DNA of 64,000 nt from Cohnella cholangitidis (GTDB lineage Bacteria > Bacillota > Bacilli > Paenibacillales > Paenibacillaceae). The stretch covers positions 5,691,501-5,755,500 of the forward strand of contig NZ_CP041969.1 of assembly GCF_014107495.1 (NCBI RefSeq). Direction: 5' to 3'. This document shows, in pieces, positions 1 through 8,361 of the stretch; within the stretch, counting starts at the first letter, position 1; every line of letters starts with the position of its first letter. The notes below the pieces were generated by a model that ran no database searches, was not told the DNA's origin, and was given only the letters and a program-made list of their open reading frames with translations. A program made the position numbers and the translations under genes.

Positions 1-1326
1 GAAGAGTTTCAAACTCCCGAGCTCGTCATGGTGTATTCGTGCGAAGGGCTAGGCGAAATGTCGAGAACGTATCACCGGCTATACCGCAGCCGTTTGTGCC
101 GCGGCGCTCACCGGGATCGGACAAGACCGGTGCTCGTGAACAACTGGGAAGCGACGTACTTCCAATTCAACGCCGACAAGATCGAGAATATTGCCAAAGT
201 CGGGCAGGAGCTGGGGATCGAGCTGTTCGTGCTCGATGACGGCTGGTTCGGTCATCGGGACAACGACGATTCCTCGCTTGGCGATTGGAAGGTCGATTAT
301 CGCAAGCTGCCGGGCGGCCTAGCGGATTTAGCGTCGCGCGTGAACCGTCTGGACATGCAATTCGGACTCTGGTTCGAGCCGGAAATGGTCTCCCCCGATA
401 GCGACTTGTACCGCACGCATCCCGACTGGTGCCTACACGTGGAAGGCCGCCGAAGGACGGAAGCGCGGCAGCAATTGATTCTGGATCTGTCGCGCGATGA
501 CGTGTGCGACTACTTGATCGAGTCGGTAAGCTCCGTTCTGCGTTCCGCGCCCATTACGTACGTGAAATGGGATATGAACCGCAACATGACGGAAATCGGC
601 TCCGCTTTATTGCCGCCGCAACGCCAGCGCGAAACCGCTCACCGTTACATGCTGGGGCTCTATCGCGTGTTGGAAACCATTACTTCCGAGTTTCCGGACG
701 TCTTGTTCGAGAGCTGCTCCGGCGGAGGGGGCCGATTCGATCCGGGGATGCTGTACTACATGCCGCAAACGTGGACAAGCGACAACACGGATGCCGTAAG
801 CCGTTTGAGGATTCAATACGGAACGAGCATGGTTTACCCGGTCAGCGCGATGGGCGCGCACGTGTCCGCGGTACCGAACCATCAGGTGAACCGGATGACT
901 TCGCTCAAGACGCGCGGAGACGTCGCCATGTCGGGAAATTTCGGCTACGAGCTGGATTTGACCCAGATGTCCGACGAAGAGAAAGCGATTGTCAAAGATC
1001 AAGTAAGGCAATATAAGGACATTCGCCACTTGGTGCAGTTCGGCGACTTCTATCGGCTGAGAAGCCCGTTCGAAGGAAACGATACCTCGTGGATGATGGT
1101 TGCCGCGGATCGATCCGAAGCGTTCGCGGTGTATATCCGCGTCTTAGCCGAACCAAATGCGCCTCTGGATTGGCTGAAGTTCAAAGGATTGGATGCTTCC
1201 GCCCGGTACCGAGCAGACGGGAGCGACGCCATCTATGGCGGCGATCAGCTCATGTACGCCGGATTGCCGATCCCACGCCTTCACGGCGACTATCAGAGCC
1301 ATGTGTGGCATTTCGTTCGAATTTAA
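1..1326 (+). CDS. alpha-galactosidase, GH36 (5' end outside window)
   Basis: Hydrolyses terminal alpha-1,6-galactosyl residues (melibiose, raffinose family). Frame 1 is open from the first base, so the start lies upstream and an internal ATG at 28 is not the real start. The visible 441 codons cover the (beta/alpha)8 barrel and the C-terminal beta domain; family members are usually about 730 residues. Family hallmarks seen are RPVLVNNWEATYF near the domain start, KWDMNR with the nucleophile Asp codon at 571-573, and ESCSGGGGRFD followed by TSDNTDA, whose first Asp (781-783) is the expected acid/base. No signal peptide can be judged. A hairpin terminator follows directly, so it is the last gene of its transcript. 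Confidence 0.93.
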   Translation, partial: EEFQTPELVMVYSCEGLGEMSRTYHRLYRSRLCRGAHRDRTRPVLVNNWEATYFQFNADKIENIAKVGQELGIELFVLDDGWFGHRDNDDSSLGDWKVDYRKLPGGLADLASRVNRLDMQFGLWFEPEMVSPDSDLYRTHPDWCLHVEGRRRTEARQQLILDLSRDDVCDYLIESVSSVLRSAPITYVKWDMNRNMTEIGSALLPPQRQRETAHRYMLGLYRVLETITSEFPDVLFESCSGGGGRFDPGMLYYMPQTWTSDNTDAVSRLRIQYGTSMVYPVSAMGAHVSAVPNHQVNRMTSLKTRGDVAMSGNFGYELDLTQMSDEEKAIVKDQVRQYKDIRHLVQFGDFYRLRSPFEGNDTSWMMVAADRSEAFAVYIRVLAEPNAPLDWLKFKGLDASARYRADGSDAIYGGDQLMYAGLPIPRLHGDYQSHVWHFVRI

Positions 1327-1339
1327 CGATAGTAAGATA

Positions 1340-1368
1340 AACCTCGATCTTCCGATCGAGGTTTTTTC
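1340..1368 (+). terminator. rho-independent terminator after the GH36 gene
   Basis: Perfect 10-bp stem (AACCTCGATC, loop TTCC, GATCGAGGTT) followed by a T-run, 14 bases after the stop codon. Confidence 0.9.
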
Positions 1369-1494
1369 TTACGGAAGCGTCCGTCTCGTTGTTCGACAAA
1401 TCCAAACTAATGTATGCTTATATACTTATCCGCCGAATGACCTTGCATATTTCTCCCATTATATGAAAAGACTATCCTCTTGGAGGTGGTTACA

Positions 1495-1734
1495 ATGGAT
1501 CAACAAAGCGGCAAACAGCAGATCGTGGCGGTGCGCAAAAACGGCGACGGGGATATCGTGGAGCTTCAGCTATCGTCGGGGCAAGTGGTCGGATATAAAG
1601 AAGCGCAACAAATGGCCAAGAATGACCAACTTGAGAACGTGAACGTGTTTAAAGGACGCGACGGGGACGAGCACCTTCGTTCCGATCCGGACGGCCGAAC
1701 GGATAACAACTTGGATAACTTGCCGACGTTCTGA
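1495..1734 (+). CDS. DUF3892 family small protein
   Basis: A 79-residue soluble protein of the DUF3892 type, of unknown function, common in Bacilli. The sequence is hydrophilic: an N-terminal part with IVAVRKNGDGDIVELQLSSG, then YKEAQQMAK, and a polar tail rich in Asp and Arg ending NLDNLPTF. The ATG at 1495 is chosen because GGAGGTGG sits 5-12 bases upstream; an in-frame TTG-type extension from 1480 would overlap that site. It is a single-gene unit between two terminators. The family assignment is from recognised sequence pattern; no function is inferred. Confidence 0.8.
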   Translation: MDQQSGKQQIVAVRKNGDGDIVELQLSSGQVVGYKEAQQMAKNDQLENVNVFKGRDGDEHLRSDPDGRTDNNLDNLPTF

Positions 1735-1740
1735 TTGGGG

Positions 1741-1768
1741 AGGAACCGCACATGGTGCGGTTCCTTCT
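1741..1768 (+). terminator. terminator after the DUF3892 gene
   Basis: Perfect 11-bp stem AGGAACCGCAC / GTGCGGTTCCT with a 3-base loop, then a T-rich tail (TCTTGCTTT). Confidence 0.8.
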
Positions 1769-1826
1769 TGCTTTAGGATGCGGATTTGCAAAAATGAACG
1801 GGAAAATGCGCGAGGCCCGCTCTATA

Positions 1827-2041
1827 GTCGCGAGATGCGACAATGAGCGGTGGCGGGGCGAGGGTCCGGGCATTATCGTCGCATAATGCGACAATGAGCG
1901 GGGCGGGGCGAGGAACCGGCTATCGTTGCATAATGCGACAATGAGCGGTGGCGGGGCGAGGAATCCGGCATTATCGTCGCATAATGCGACAATGAGCGGT
2001 AGCGGGGCGAGGAAACCGGCATTTTCGTCGCATAATGCGAC
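1827..2041. repeat. five direct repeats, each carrying a 15-bp palindrome
   Basis: The palindrome GTCGCATAATGCGAC (7-bp arms, one central base) or a close variant starts at 1827, 1878, 1925, 1976 and 2027, so the period is 47-51 bp. Each copy is followed by AATGAGCGGTGGCGGGGCGAGG and an ACCGGCATTATC-like tail with small length differences; in no copy is a gene evident. The first copy (GTCGCGAGATGCGAC) and third copy (GTTGCAT...) are the most diverged, which suggests decay from the ends. Period changes that are not multiples of three argue against a coding repeat. The stretch 1776-1826 before it holds nothing I recognise. Confidence 0.9.
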
Positions 2042-2091
2042 AATGAGGGGAGCGACGGTAGCGCCGAACCTAACCTCTGCTCCTTCTGTCA

Positions 2092-2107
2092 ACTCGTATG
2101 TACAACA
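2092..2107 (+). promoter_or_regulatory. upstream AraR-like operator of araA
   Basis: ACTCGTATGTACAACA matches the known AraR operator pattern (ATTTGTACGTACAAAT type) mainly in its right half, GTACAA. It lies about 60 bases upstream of the araA -35 box and 111 bp from the second operator measured between the GTACAA halves, a spacing that would allow looping between two bound repressors. The assignment is inference from motif and gene context; no araR gene is in the window. Confidence 0.45.
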
Positions 2108-2163
2108 TGAATAATATAATCGAATTTTCAATACAACTACGAACCGGAACAATAAATAAATGG

Positions 2164-2192
2164 TTGTCATAAGCCATTTCGCGCTGTAGAAT
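2164..2192 (+). promoter_or_regulatory. sigma-A promoter of araA
   Basis: TTGTCA (2164-2169), 17-base spacer, TAGAAT (2187-2192). Transcription would start near 2199, just before the downstream AraR-like operator. Confidence 0.7.
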
Positions 2193-2203
2193 AATATTGT
2201 AAT

Positions 2204-2219
2204 CATGTACGTACAAGTT
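2204..2219 (+). promoter_or_regulatory. AraR-like operator at the araA transcription start
   Basis: CATGTACGTACAAGTT contains the core TGTACGTACA, the centre of the AraR palindrome. It begins about 12 bases after the -10 box, a position where bound repressor would block polymerase. Confidence 0.6.
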
Positions 2220-2254
2220 TATATTAATTATTCGATACTTAGGAGGATTCCCTA

Positions 2255-3739
2255 ATGTTGCAGTTGAAGCCTTATGTTTTCTGGTTTGTTACGGGCAGTC
2301 AGCATCTGTACGGTCCGGAGACGTTGGAAGAAGTCGCTTCCCACTCCGAGGAGATCGCGAGCAGCCTGACCGGCGACGCTAGCATTCCGTTCCCGATTGT
2401 ATTCAAGCCGGTAGTCAAAACTCCCGAAGAAATTCGCCAAATCTGCATCGCCGCCAACTCCGACGATAGCTGCGCGGGAATCATCACTTGGATGCATACG
2501 TTCTCTCCGGCTAAGATGTGGATCGCGGGATTGTCCGAGCTTCGCAAGCCGCTTCTTCATCTTCATACGCAATACAATCGCGATATCCCTTGGGATTCGA
2601 TCGATATGGATTTCATGAACACGAACCAAGCCGCTCACGGCGACCGGGAGTACGGCTTTATCGGGGCGCGCATGGGGATCGCCCGCAAAGTGGTCGTAGG
2701 CCACTGGCAGGATCCGCAAGTTCGCGCTCGCATCAGCGGTTGGGAACGCACGGCGGTGGCGTACGCGGAGAGCCGTCAATTAAAAGTCGCTAGATTCGGC
2801 GACAATATGCGCCAAGTTGCCGTAACCGAAGGCGATAAAGTAGAAGCGCAAATTAAATTCGGTTGGGCGGTGAACGGATACGGCGTGGGGGATTTGGTAG
2901 AGCGCGTCAACGCTGTATCCGAGTCTGCCGTTAACGAGCTGCTGGCCGAGTACGCGGACAAATACGTTATCGTAGAGGAAGGCCGTACGGCAGGCCCGAT
3001 CCGCGACGCGATCGCTTATCAAGCGCGTCTTGAGATCGCCCTTAAATCTTTCTTGGAAGAAGGCGGATTTACGGCGTTTACGACAACGTTCGAGGATTTG
3101 CACGGCTTGGAGCAATTGCCTGGGTTGGCGGTTCAACGCCTGATGGAGCAAGGCTACGGATTCGCGGGCGAAGGAGATTGGAAAACCGCGGCGCTTACGC
3201 GGTTAGTCAAGATCATCGCCGGCGGAGTGGATACTTCCTTCATGGAAGACTACACTTACCATTTCGAGCCCGGCAACGAGCTCGTGCTGGGAGCCCATAT
3301 GCTTGAGGTGTGCCCGACGCTCGCGGCATCGAAACCGCGTATCGAAGTGCATCCTCTCGGAATCGGAGGCAAAGCGGATCCTGCCCGTATCGTATTCGAC
3401 GGCAAAGGCGGCTCCGCGATTAACGTGTCGGTTGTCGACATGGGTAACCGTTTCCGCATGATCGTGAACGAAGTGGAAGGCGTACAGGTCGACAAAGCGA
3501 TGCCGAAACTTCCGGTCGCGCGCGTGTTGTGGAAGCCTCAGCCGTCGTTGCAGCTCGGAGCGGAGGCTTGGATCTTGGCCGGAGGAGCTCACCATACCGT
3601 GTATTCCTTCGCCGTTACGACGGAGCAAATGCTCGATTTCGCGGAAATCGCCGGAATCGAATGCGTCGTGATCGACAAGAACACGACCCCGGTTCAATTC
3701 CGCAACGAATTGCGCTGGAGCCAAGTTGCTTGGAAATAG
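2255..3739 (+). CDS. araA: L-arabinose isomerase
   Basis: Converts L-arabinose to L-ribulose, the first step of bacterial arabinose catabolism; cytoplasmic, Mn-dependent. The 494-residue product has the family's usual length and recognisable features: FWFVTGSQHLYG at the N-terminus, ITWMHTFSPAKMWI near residue 80, the FGDNMRQVAVTEGDKVEAQ stretch near residue 185 and a C-terminal GGAHHTVYS. The ATG is preceded by AGGAGG (2241-2246). The gene stands alone between its own promoter with AraR-like operators and a terminator; araB and araD are not adjacent, unlike the B. subtilis ara operon, so the remaining pathway must be encoded elsewhere. Confidence 0.97.
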   Translation: MLQLKPYVFWFVTGSQHLYGPETLEEVASHSEEIASSLTGDASIPFPIVFKPVVKTPEEIRQICIAANSDDSCAGIITWMHTFSPAKMWIAGLSELRKPLLHLHTQYNRDIPWDSIDMDFMNTNQAAHGDREYGFIGARMGIARKVVVGHWQDPQVRARISGWERTAVAYAESRQLKVARFGDNMRQVAVTEGDKVEAQIKFGWAVNGYGVGDLVERVNAVSESAVNELLAEYADKYVIVEEGRTAGPIRDAIAYQARLEIALKSFLEEGGFTAFTTTFEDLHGLEQLPGLAVQRLMEQGYGFAGEGDWKTAALTRLVKIIAGGVDTSFMEDYTYHFEPGNELVLGAHMLEVCPTLAASKPRIEVHPLGIGGKADPARIVFDGKGGSAINVSVVDMGNRFRMIVNEVEGVQVDKAMPKLPVARVLWKPQPSLQLGAEAWILAGGAHHTVYSFAVTTEQMLDFAEIAGIECVVIDKNTTPVQFRNELRWSQVAWK

Positions 3740-3773
3740 GATGATTTCGCGAAATATCGCATACCGTTAACCG

Positions 3774-3806
3774 AACGCCCCGTGTATTCAACGCGGGGTG
3801 TTTTTA
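3774..3806 (+). terminator. terminator of araA
   Basis: Stem built on CCCCG / CGGGG with flanking GU and AU pairs, five-base loop (ATTCA) and TTTTTATATTTT tail. Confidence 0.8.
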
Positions 3807-4096
3807 TATTTTCGTTAAGTTCATGAAGTCGTAAAAATGAAATAAAAATGATAAGCAGGAGAATGGAGCATGGAATACGAATTATTGGATTGACATACAA
3901 ATAATTCATTGTGGATGCGGGTCCACAAACTTTCTTACGACTTTTTTGAAAATGGGGTGAATCTTTTCATGAAATTCGCTATAATGAATGTAAGTTTTAT
4001 GTAAATTGTGAGGTAAGTTTACAAATAGTTAACATTCCGTAGACAAAAAGCAACATCGACAGCATTAAGGCCCTATTCGTCGGGAGGTGATTTCGC
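3807..4096 (+). other. intergenic leader region of the glycogen operon
   Basis: No gene seen. A TATAAT at 3980-3985 could be the glg -10 box, but no convincing -35 lies 16-18 bases upstream. TTGACA at 3890-3895 has no matching -10 box. A short inverted repeat TGTAAA / TTTACA (4000-4005 and 4018-4023) lies 75 bases before glgB. GGGAGGTGAT at 4081-4090 is the glgB ribosome binding site. Confidence 0.35.
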
Positions 4097-6004
4097 ATGC
4101 AGGCTTCGCCGGCTTTGGTTTCATCCGACGACCTGTACTTGTTCAATACCGGGCAGCTTTTTCGCGCCTATCGTACATTCGGGGCACATCCAATGGAATA
4201 TAATGAACGGCAAGGCGTTCGTTTTGTTCTGTGGGCACCTAATGCTCGCCAAGTTGCCGTCGTTGGAGATTTTAACGGCTGGAACAGCTTCGAAGGAAAT
4301 GTCAATTTAACGCAGGTTGGAACAACGGGCGTATGGGTTGGATTCGGCCCGGGCATCGTGGAAGGCGCCCGTTACAAGTACGAGATCGTAAACGCGGGAG
4401 GGGAACGGCAGCTGAAGTCCGATCCTTTCGGTTTTCAATGCGAATTGCGACCGAATACCGCATCCGTCGTCGCTTCTCTTCAACATCACGTTTGGCAGGA
4501 CCAGGCATGGATCGAACACCGAAAAAAGCATCCGCCCTACCAACAACCGATGCTGATCTACGAGGTTCATCTCGCTTCGTGGCGAATGGACGCTCCCGAA
4601 CAATTTCGCGACTATGAGCAACTGTCAAATGAGCTTGTCGATTACGTCAGCGCAATGGGGTATACCCATATTGAAGTATTGCCGCTAACCGAGCATCCTC
4701 TCGATCGTTCATGGGGCTATCAGGCTACGGGGTATTTTGCGGCAACTAGCCGGTATGGCCCATCCGAAGGATTAAAAAAACTCGTCGATTGCTGCCACCG
4801 GCGCGGAATCGGGGTGTTGCTGGATTGGGTCTGCGGACACTTCTGCAAGGATGACCACGGACTGCGGTTGTTCGACGGAACGCCTACCTACGAGCATTCG
4901 GATTACCGTCGCGCAGAGAAGCCGCTATGGGGAACGTTGGCGTTCGATTTCGGCAAGCCGCAGGTACAGAGCTTCTTGCTCTCCAACGCCTTGTTCTGGT
5001 TGGACGTCTACCATATCGACGGCTTGCGGGTAGATGCCGTCGCAAGCATGATCGAGCTTAATTTCGATAAACCGGAGTCGATGAGGACGGTGAACCGTTA
5101 CGGCGGAACCGAAGACATCGAAGCGCTCCAATTTTTGCGCAAGCTGAACGAAACCGTCTTTCACTATTATCCCGAGAGTCTCATGATGGCAGAAGATTCT
5201 TCCTCTTATCCTGCAGTAACATCGCCCACTTATCTCGGGGGACTCGGATTCAACTACAAATGGAATATGGGCTGGATGAACGACATGCTCCGCTATATGG
5301 AGACGGATCCTTCCCACCGCTCAACCAAACACTCTCTCATCACGTTTTCCCTTCACTACGCCTTTTCCGAAAATTACGTATTGCCTTTATCGCACGACGA
5401 AGTCGTCCACGGCAAACGCTCCATGCTAAACAAGATGCCCGGCAATTATCATGAAAAATTCGCTAATCTTCGTTTGTTCTACGGCTATTGGATGACCCAT
5501 CCCGGCAAAAAGCTGCTCTTCATGGGCGGGGAGTTCGGACAATTCGACGAATGGAAGGATTACTCCGGATTGGACTGGAGCTTGCTTCAGTACCCGATGC
5601 ACGACAGCATGCATAAGTACGTCGGGGAATTAAACCAAATATACGTGGATAATCCGGCGCTTTGGGAGAGCGACCATCAACAGAGCGGCTTCGAATGGAT
5701 CGACGTCAATAACGCCGCGCAATGCATACTCTCTTTTCAACGAAACGATAAACAGTTCGAATCTCCCATTGTTACGGTTTGCAATTTTTCCAGGGATGCG
5801 TACCCGGTATATCGGATCGGAGTCTCGCAGCCCGGCAAGTATCGATTACTGATAAATAGCGATAGATCGGAATATGGGGGCATAGGAACCGAACTGCCTT
5901 CCCAAGTGCTCGCGCAAAACATTCCCCGGCATGGCAAGCCTTACAGCATTGAAGTAGCGTTGCCCGCTTTATCCGTCCAGCTTTGGAAGTCAGAGACAGC
6001 TTGA
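4097..6004 (+). CDS. glgB: 1,4-alpha-glucan branching enzyme
   Basis: Forms alpha-1,6 branches in glycogen (GH13). 635 residues, normal for the Bacillus-type enzyme. An N-terminal carbohydrate-binding module 48 (FVLWAPNARQVAVVGDFNGWN, about residues 40-60) precedes the barrel. Catalytic residues can be read directly: nucleophile Asp313 in GLRVDAVASM, acid/base Glu366 in MMAEDSSSYP, and the transition-state Asp434 in PLSHDEVVHGK. The strand after the nucleophile reads ASMIELNF where many relatives have ASMLYLDY, a mild divergence. ATG at 4097 follows GGGAGGTGAT. It is the first gene of glgB-glgC-glgD-glgA-GH15. Confidence 0.96.
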   Translation: MQASPALVSSDDLYLFNTGQLFRAYRTFGAHPMEYNERQGVRFVLWAPNARQVAVVGDFNGWNSFEGNVNLTQVGTTGVWVGFGPGIVEGARYKYEIVNAGGERQLKSDPFGFQCELRPNTASVVASLQHHVWQDQAWIEHRKKHPPYQQPMLIYEVHLASWRMDAPEQFRDYEQLSNELVDYVSAMGYTHIEVLPLTEHPLDRSWGYQATGYFAATSRYGPSEGLKKLVDCCHRRGIGVLLDWVCGHFCKDDHGLRLFDGTPTYEHSDYRRAEKPLWGTLAFDFGKPQVQSFLLSNALFWLDVYHIDGLRVDAVASMIELNFDKPESMRTVNRYGGTEDIEALQFLRKLNETVFHYYPESLMMAEDSSSYPAVTSPTYLGGLGFNYKWNMGWMNDMLRYMETDPSHRSTKHSLITFSLHYAFSENYVLPLSHDEVVHGKRSMLNKMPGNYHEKFANLRLFYGYWMTHPGKKLLFMGGEFGQFDEWKDYSGLDWSLLQYPMHDSMHKYVGELNQIYVDNPALWESDHQQSGFEWIDVNNAAQCILSFQRNDKQFESPIVTVCNFSRDAYPVYRIGVSQPGKYRLLINSDRSEYGGIGTELPSQVLAQNIPRHGKPYSIEVALPALSVQLWKSETA

Positions 6005-6070
6005 TCAGTCGCAAAGATCGTTTAGCTTGACGACATTGAAGCCGTTTTTACTCGGAGAGGAGTGAAGTTC

Positions 6071-7237
6071 ATGCGCAAGAATGAATGCATTGCCATGCTG
6101 CTGGCCGGCGGAGAAGGACGCCGTTTGGGGGTATTGACTAAAGATTTAGCGAAACCCGCCGTTCATTTCGGAGGAAAATACCGCATTATCGACTTCACGT
6201 TGAGCAACTGCGTGCATTCCGGTATCGAGACCGTCGGAGTGCTCACGCAATACCAACCGCTTGAGCTGACCCAGCATCTGGGCATCGGAACGCCATGGGG
6301 ATTGGACCGCCGGGAAGGCGGGATGCACGTGCTTCCCCCTTACGTCCGCCAGAAGGGCGGCACATGGTATAAAGGCACGGCGAACGCGATCTATCAGAAC
6401 TTAGGTTTCATTGAACGTTACGATCCGGAATACGTGCTTATTATTTCCGGCGATCACATTTATAAAATGAACTACGACCTTCTCCTGGATGCGCATAAGA
6501 AAAACAACGCGGACGCGACGATCGCCGTCATTAGCGTTCCATGGGCGGAAGCGAGCCGATTCGGCATTCTGAGCGTGGATGAAGACGGCAGAGTCGTCGA
6601 ATTCGCGGAAAAACCGAAGAAGCCGACCAGCAATCTCGCATCCATGGGCGTTTATATGTTCACGTGGTCGGTGTTGAAGGAGGCGCTCGTTCGGGACGAG
6701 GCGGACCGTCTCTCTTCCAACGACTTCGGGAAAGACATTATTCCTACTCTGCTTCAAGACGAAGCTCGGCTCTATTCCTATCAATTCGACGGCTACTGGA
6801 AAGACGTCGGAACGATCGATAGTTTGTGGGAAGCGAATATGGACCTGCTCGAGGAGAAGCCGTCGTTGCGTTTGAACGATCGTTCTTGGCGCATATTCTC
6901 GGCAAGTCCGAACCAACCTGCCCAATATGTCGCTCCTACGGCCAAAGTTCAAGGTTCGCTCGTCAATGAAGGCTGCGTCGTCGAAGGCCAAGTGAACAGA
7001 TCGGTGCTCTTCCATGGCGCCCGCGTCGGGGAGGGCAGCGTCGTCGAGGATTCCATCTTGATGCCTGGAGCGATCGTCGGCAGCAATGCGCGCGTCATTC
7101 GCGCGATCGTCGGCGAGGGCGCGATCGTCGGCGACGGTTGCCAAGTCGGCAGCGTGGACGCCGAGGATATTGCCGTGGTCGGAAGCGGAGAAACGATCCG
7201 CCCGCTAGCGGAACTTAAGGAGGCGGAGCCGGTATGA
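6071..7237 (+). CDS. glgC: glucose-1-phosphate adenylyltransferase, catalytic subunit
   Basis: Makes ADP-glucose, the glycosyl donor for glycogen synthase. 388 residues. The N-terminal nucleotidyltransferase domain shows MLLAGGEGRRLGVLTKDLAKPAV (nucleotide loop), YRIIDFTLSN, GTANAIYQN, and SGDHIYKMNY with the metal-binding Asp; the C-terminal third is a left-handed beta-helix of hexapeptide repeats. ATG at 6071 is preferred over GTG at 6062 because AGGAG at 6058-6062 is then 8 bases upstream. Its stop overlaps the glgD start by four bases (ATGA), indicating translational coupling of the two subunits. Confidence 0.95.
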   Translation: MRKNECIAMLLAGGEGRRLGVLTKDLAKPAVHFGGKYRIIDFTLSNCVHSGIETVGVLTQYQPLELTQHLGIGTPWGLDRREGGMHVLPPYVRQKGGTWYKGTANAIYQNLGFIERYDPEYVLIISGDHIYKMNYDLLLDAHKKNNADATIAVISVPWAEASRFGILSVDEDGRVVEFAEKPKKPTSNLASMGVYMFTWSVLKEALVRDEADRLSSNDFGKDIIPTLLQDEARLYSYQFDGYWKDVGTIDSLWEANMDLLEEKPSLRLNDRSWRIFSASPNQPAQYVAPTAKVQGSLVNEGCVVEGQVNRSVLFHGARVGEGSVVEDSILMPGAIVGSNARVIRAIVGEGAIVGDGCQVGSVDAEDIAVVGSGETIRPLAELKEAEPV

Positions 7238-8346
7238 AGTTATCCTTAATGGGCGTTATCAATTTAATTCACGAAGCGGACGAAATGGAAGCCTTGACGG
7301 CCAATCGCTGCCTGGCGACGGTGCCGTTCGGCGGACGTTATCGTCTGATCGATTTTACCTTATCCTCAATGGTGAACTCCGGCATACCGAAGGTCGCGGT
7401 ATTCGCGCACAGGAAATTCCGCTCGTTGATGGACCATTTGGGCTCGGGAAGCAACTGGGACTTGCACCGCAAGCAAAGCGGGTTGTTCGTGCTTCCGCCT
7501 TCTATGGAGGACCAGACCGACTTCGGCCGGGGCGATCTTTACCATTTCTACCGGAACCGCGATTATTTCGCCCGCAGTCCGCTGGAGTACGTCGTCATTT
7601 CCCGCAGCCATATGGTATGCAACGTCGACTTCGTTAAGGTGTTGGCGCACCACAAGGAGACGGGAGCAGACATTACCGTCGTGTGCAAGCAAAGTCCGGA
7701 TGGCGTGCCGGGCTTGGCGCGCAAAGCGAAGGTGAACTCCGCCGGGCGGATTGTCGAAATGCAGGACCATTTCGGAAGACTGGACAGCGACATCGTGTCT
7801 ATGGAAATGTACGTACTCAGCAAGGAGTTGTTGCTGGATCTCGTAGAAACGTCTTTGGCCCAAGGCCGCGATCATTTCGTCCGTCATTCGATCTTGTCGC
7901 GCTTGAACCAATTGCAGGTTAACGCTTATATGTATGATGGGGTGCTGGGGGTCGTGAACAACGTTGCCGCGTATTATCAGCACAGCATGGAACTGCTGCG
8001 GCCGGAGGTTTGGAAAGAGCTGTTTTTCAAGCCGGGCTCTATTTATACAAAAGTCAAGGATGAGCCGCCGACGCATTACCGCAACGGCGCCGACGTAACG
8101 CATTCGCTTATCGCCAACGGCTGCGATATCGAAGGGACGGTCTACAACAGCATATTGTTCCGCGGGGTAAAAGTAGCCAAGGGCGCGGTCGTTCGCAACA
8201 GCATCGTGATGCAGAACGGCGTAGTCGGCGAGAACGGATCGCTGGAAAATTGCATCTTGGACAAAGAAGTCGAAATCAGAGCGTTGCAGCAATTAAAAGG
8301 AACGACCGAAATGCCGTTTATCGCTTTGAAGCGGAAAGTCATATAA
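7234..8346 (+). CDS. glgD: GlgD, non-catalytic subunit of ADP-glucose pyrophosphorylase
   Basis: A GlgC paralogue of 370 residues that partners GlgC in Bacillus-type enzymes and modulates its activity. The alignment to the neighbouring GlgC is clear (PFGGRYRLIDFTLSSMVNSGI against HFGGKYRIIDFTLSNCVHSGI), but the nucleotide loop LAGGEGRRLG is replaced by GVINLIHEADEMEAL and SGDHIYK by SRSHMVCN. The loss of catalytic signature residues is what identifies it as GlgD rather than a second GlgC. The C-terminal beta-helix is kept. It overlaps glgC by four bases and glgA starts 15 bases after it. Confidence 0.93.
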   Translation: MKLSLMGVINLIHEADEMEALTANRCLATVPFGGRYRLIDFTLSSMVNSGIPKVAVFAHRKFRSLMDHLGSGSNWDLHRKQSGLFVLPPSMEDQTDFGRGDLYHFYRNRDYFARSPLEYVVISRSHMVCNVDFVKVLAHHKETGADITVVCKQSPDGVPGLARKAKVNSAGRIVEMQDHFGRLDSDIVSMEMYVLSKELLLDLVETSLAQGRDHFVRHSILSRLNQLQVNAYMYDGVLGVVNNVAAYYQHSMELLRPEVWKELFFKPGSIYTKVKDEPPTHYRNGADVTHSLIANGCDIEGTVYNSILFRGVKVAKGAVVRNSIVMQNGVVGENGSLENCILDKEVEIRALQQLKGTTEMPFIALKRKVI

Positions 8347-8361
8347 ATAGGAGTTGACCGC

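Noticed and set aside
1827..2041. CRISPR array
   Set aside because: The segments between the palindromes are nearly the same in every copy, so they are not spacers, and no cas gene is present.
1649..2206. Minus-strand reading frame with repeated PLIVALC-like text
   Set aside because: It merely reads the palindromic repeats; it has no ribosome site, and the repeat period is not kept to multiples of three.
3890..3918. Promoter built on TTGACA at 3890
   Set aside because: No -10 box at 16-18 bases downstream.
7366..8292. Long minus-strand frame (308 codons) opposite glgD
   Set aside because: No recognisable domain; glgD on the plus strand is certain.
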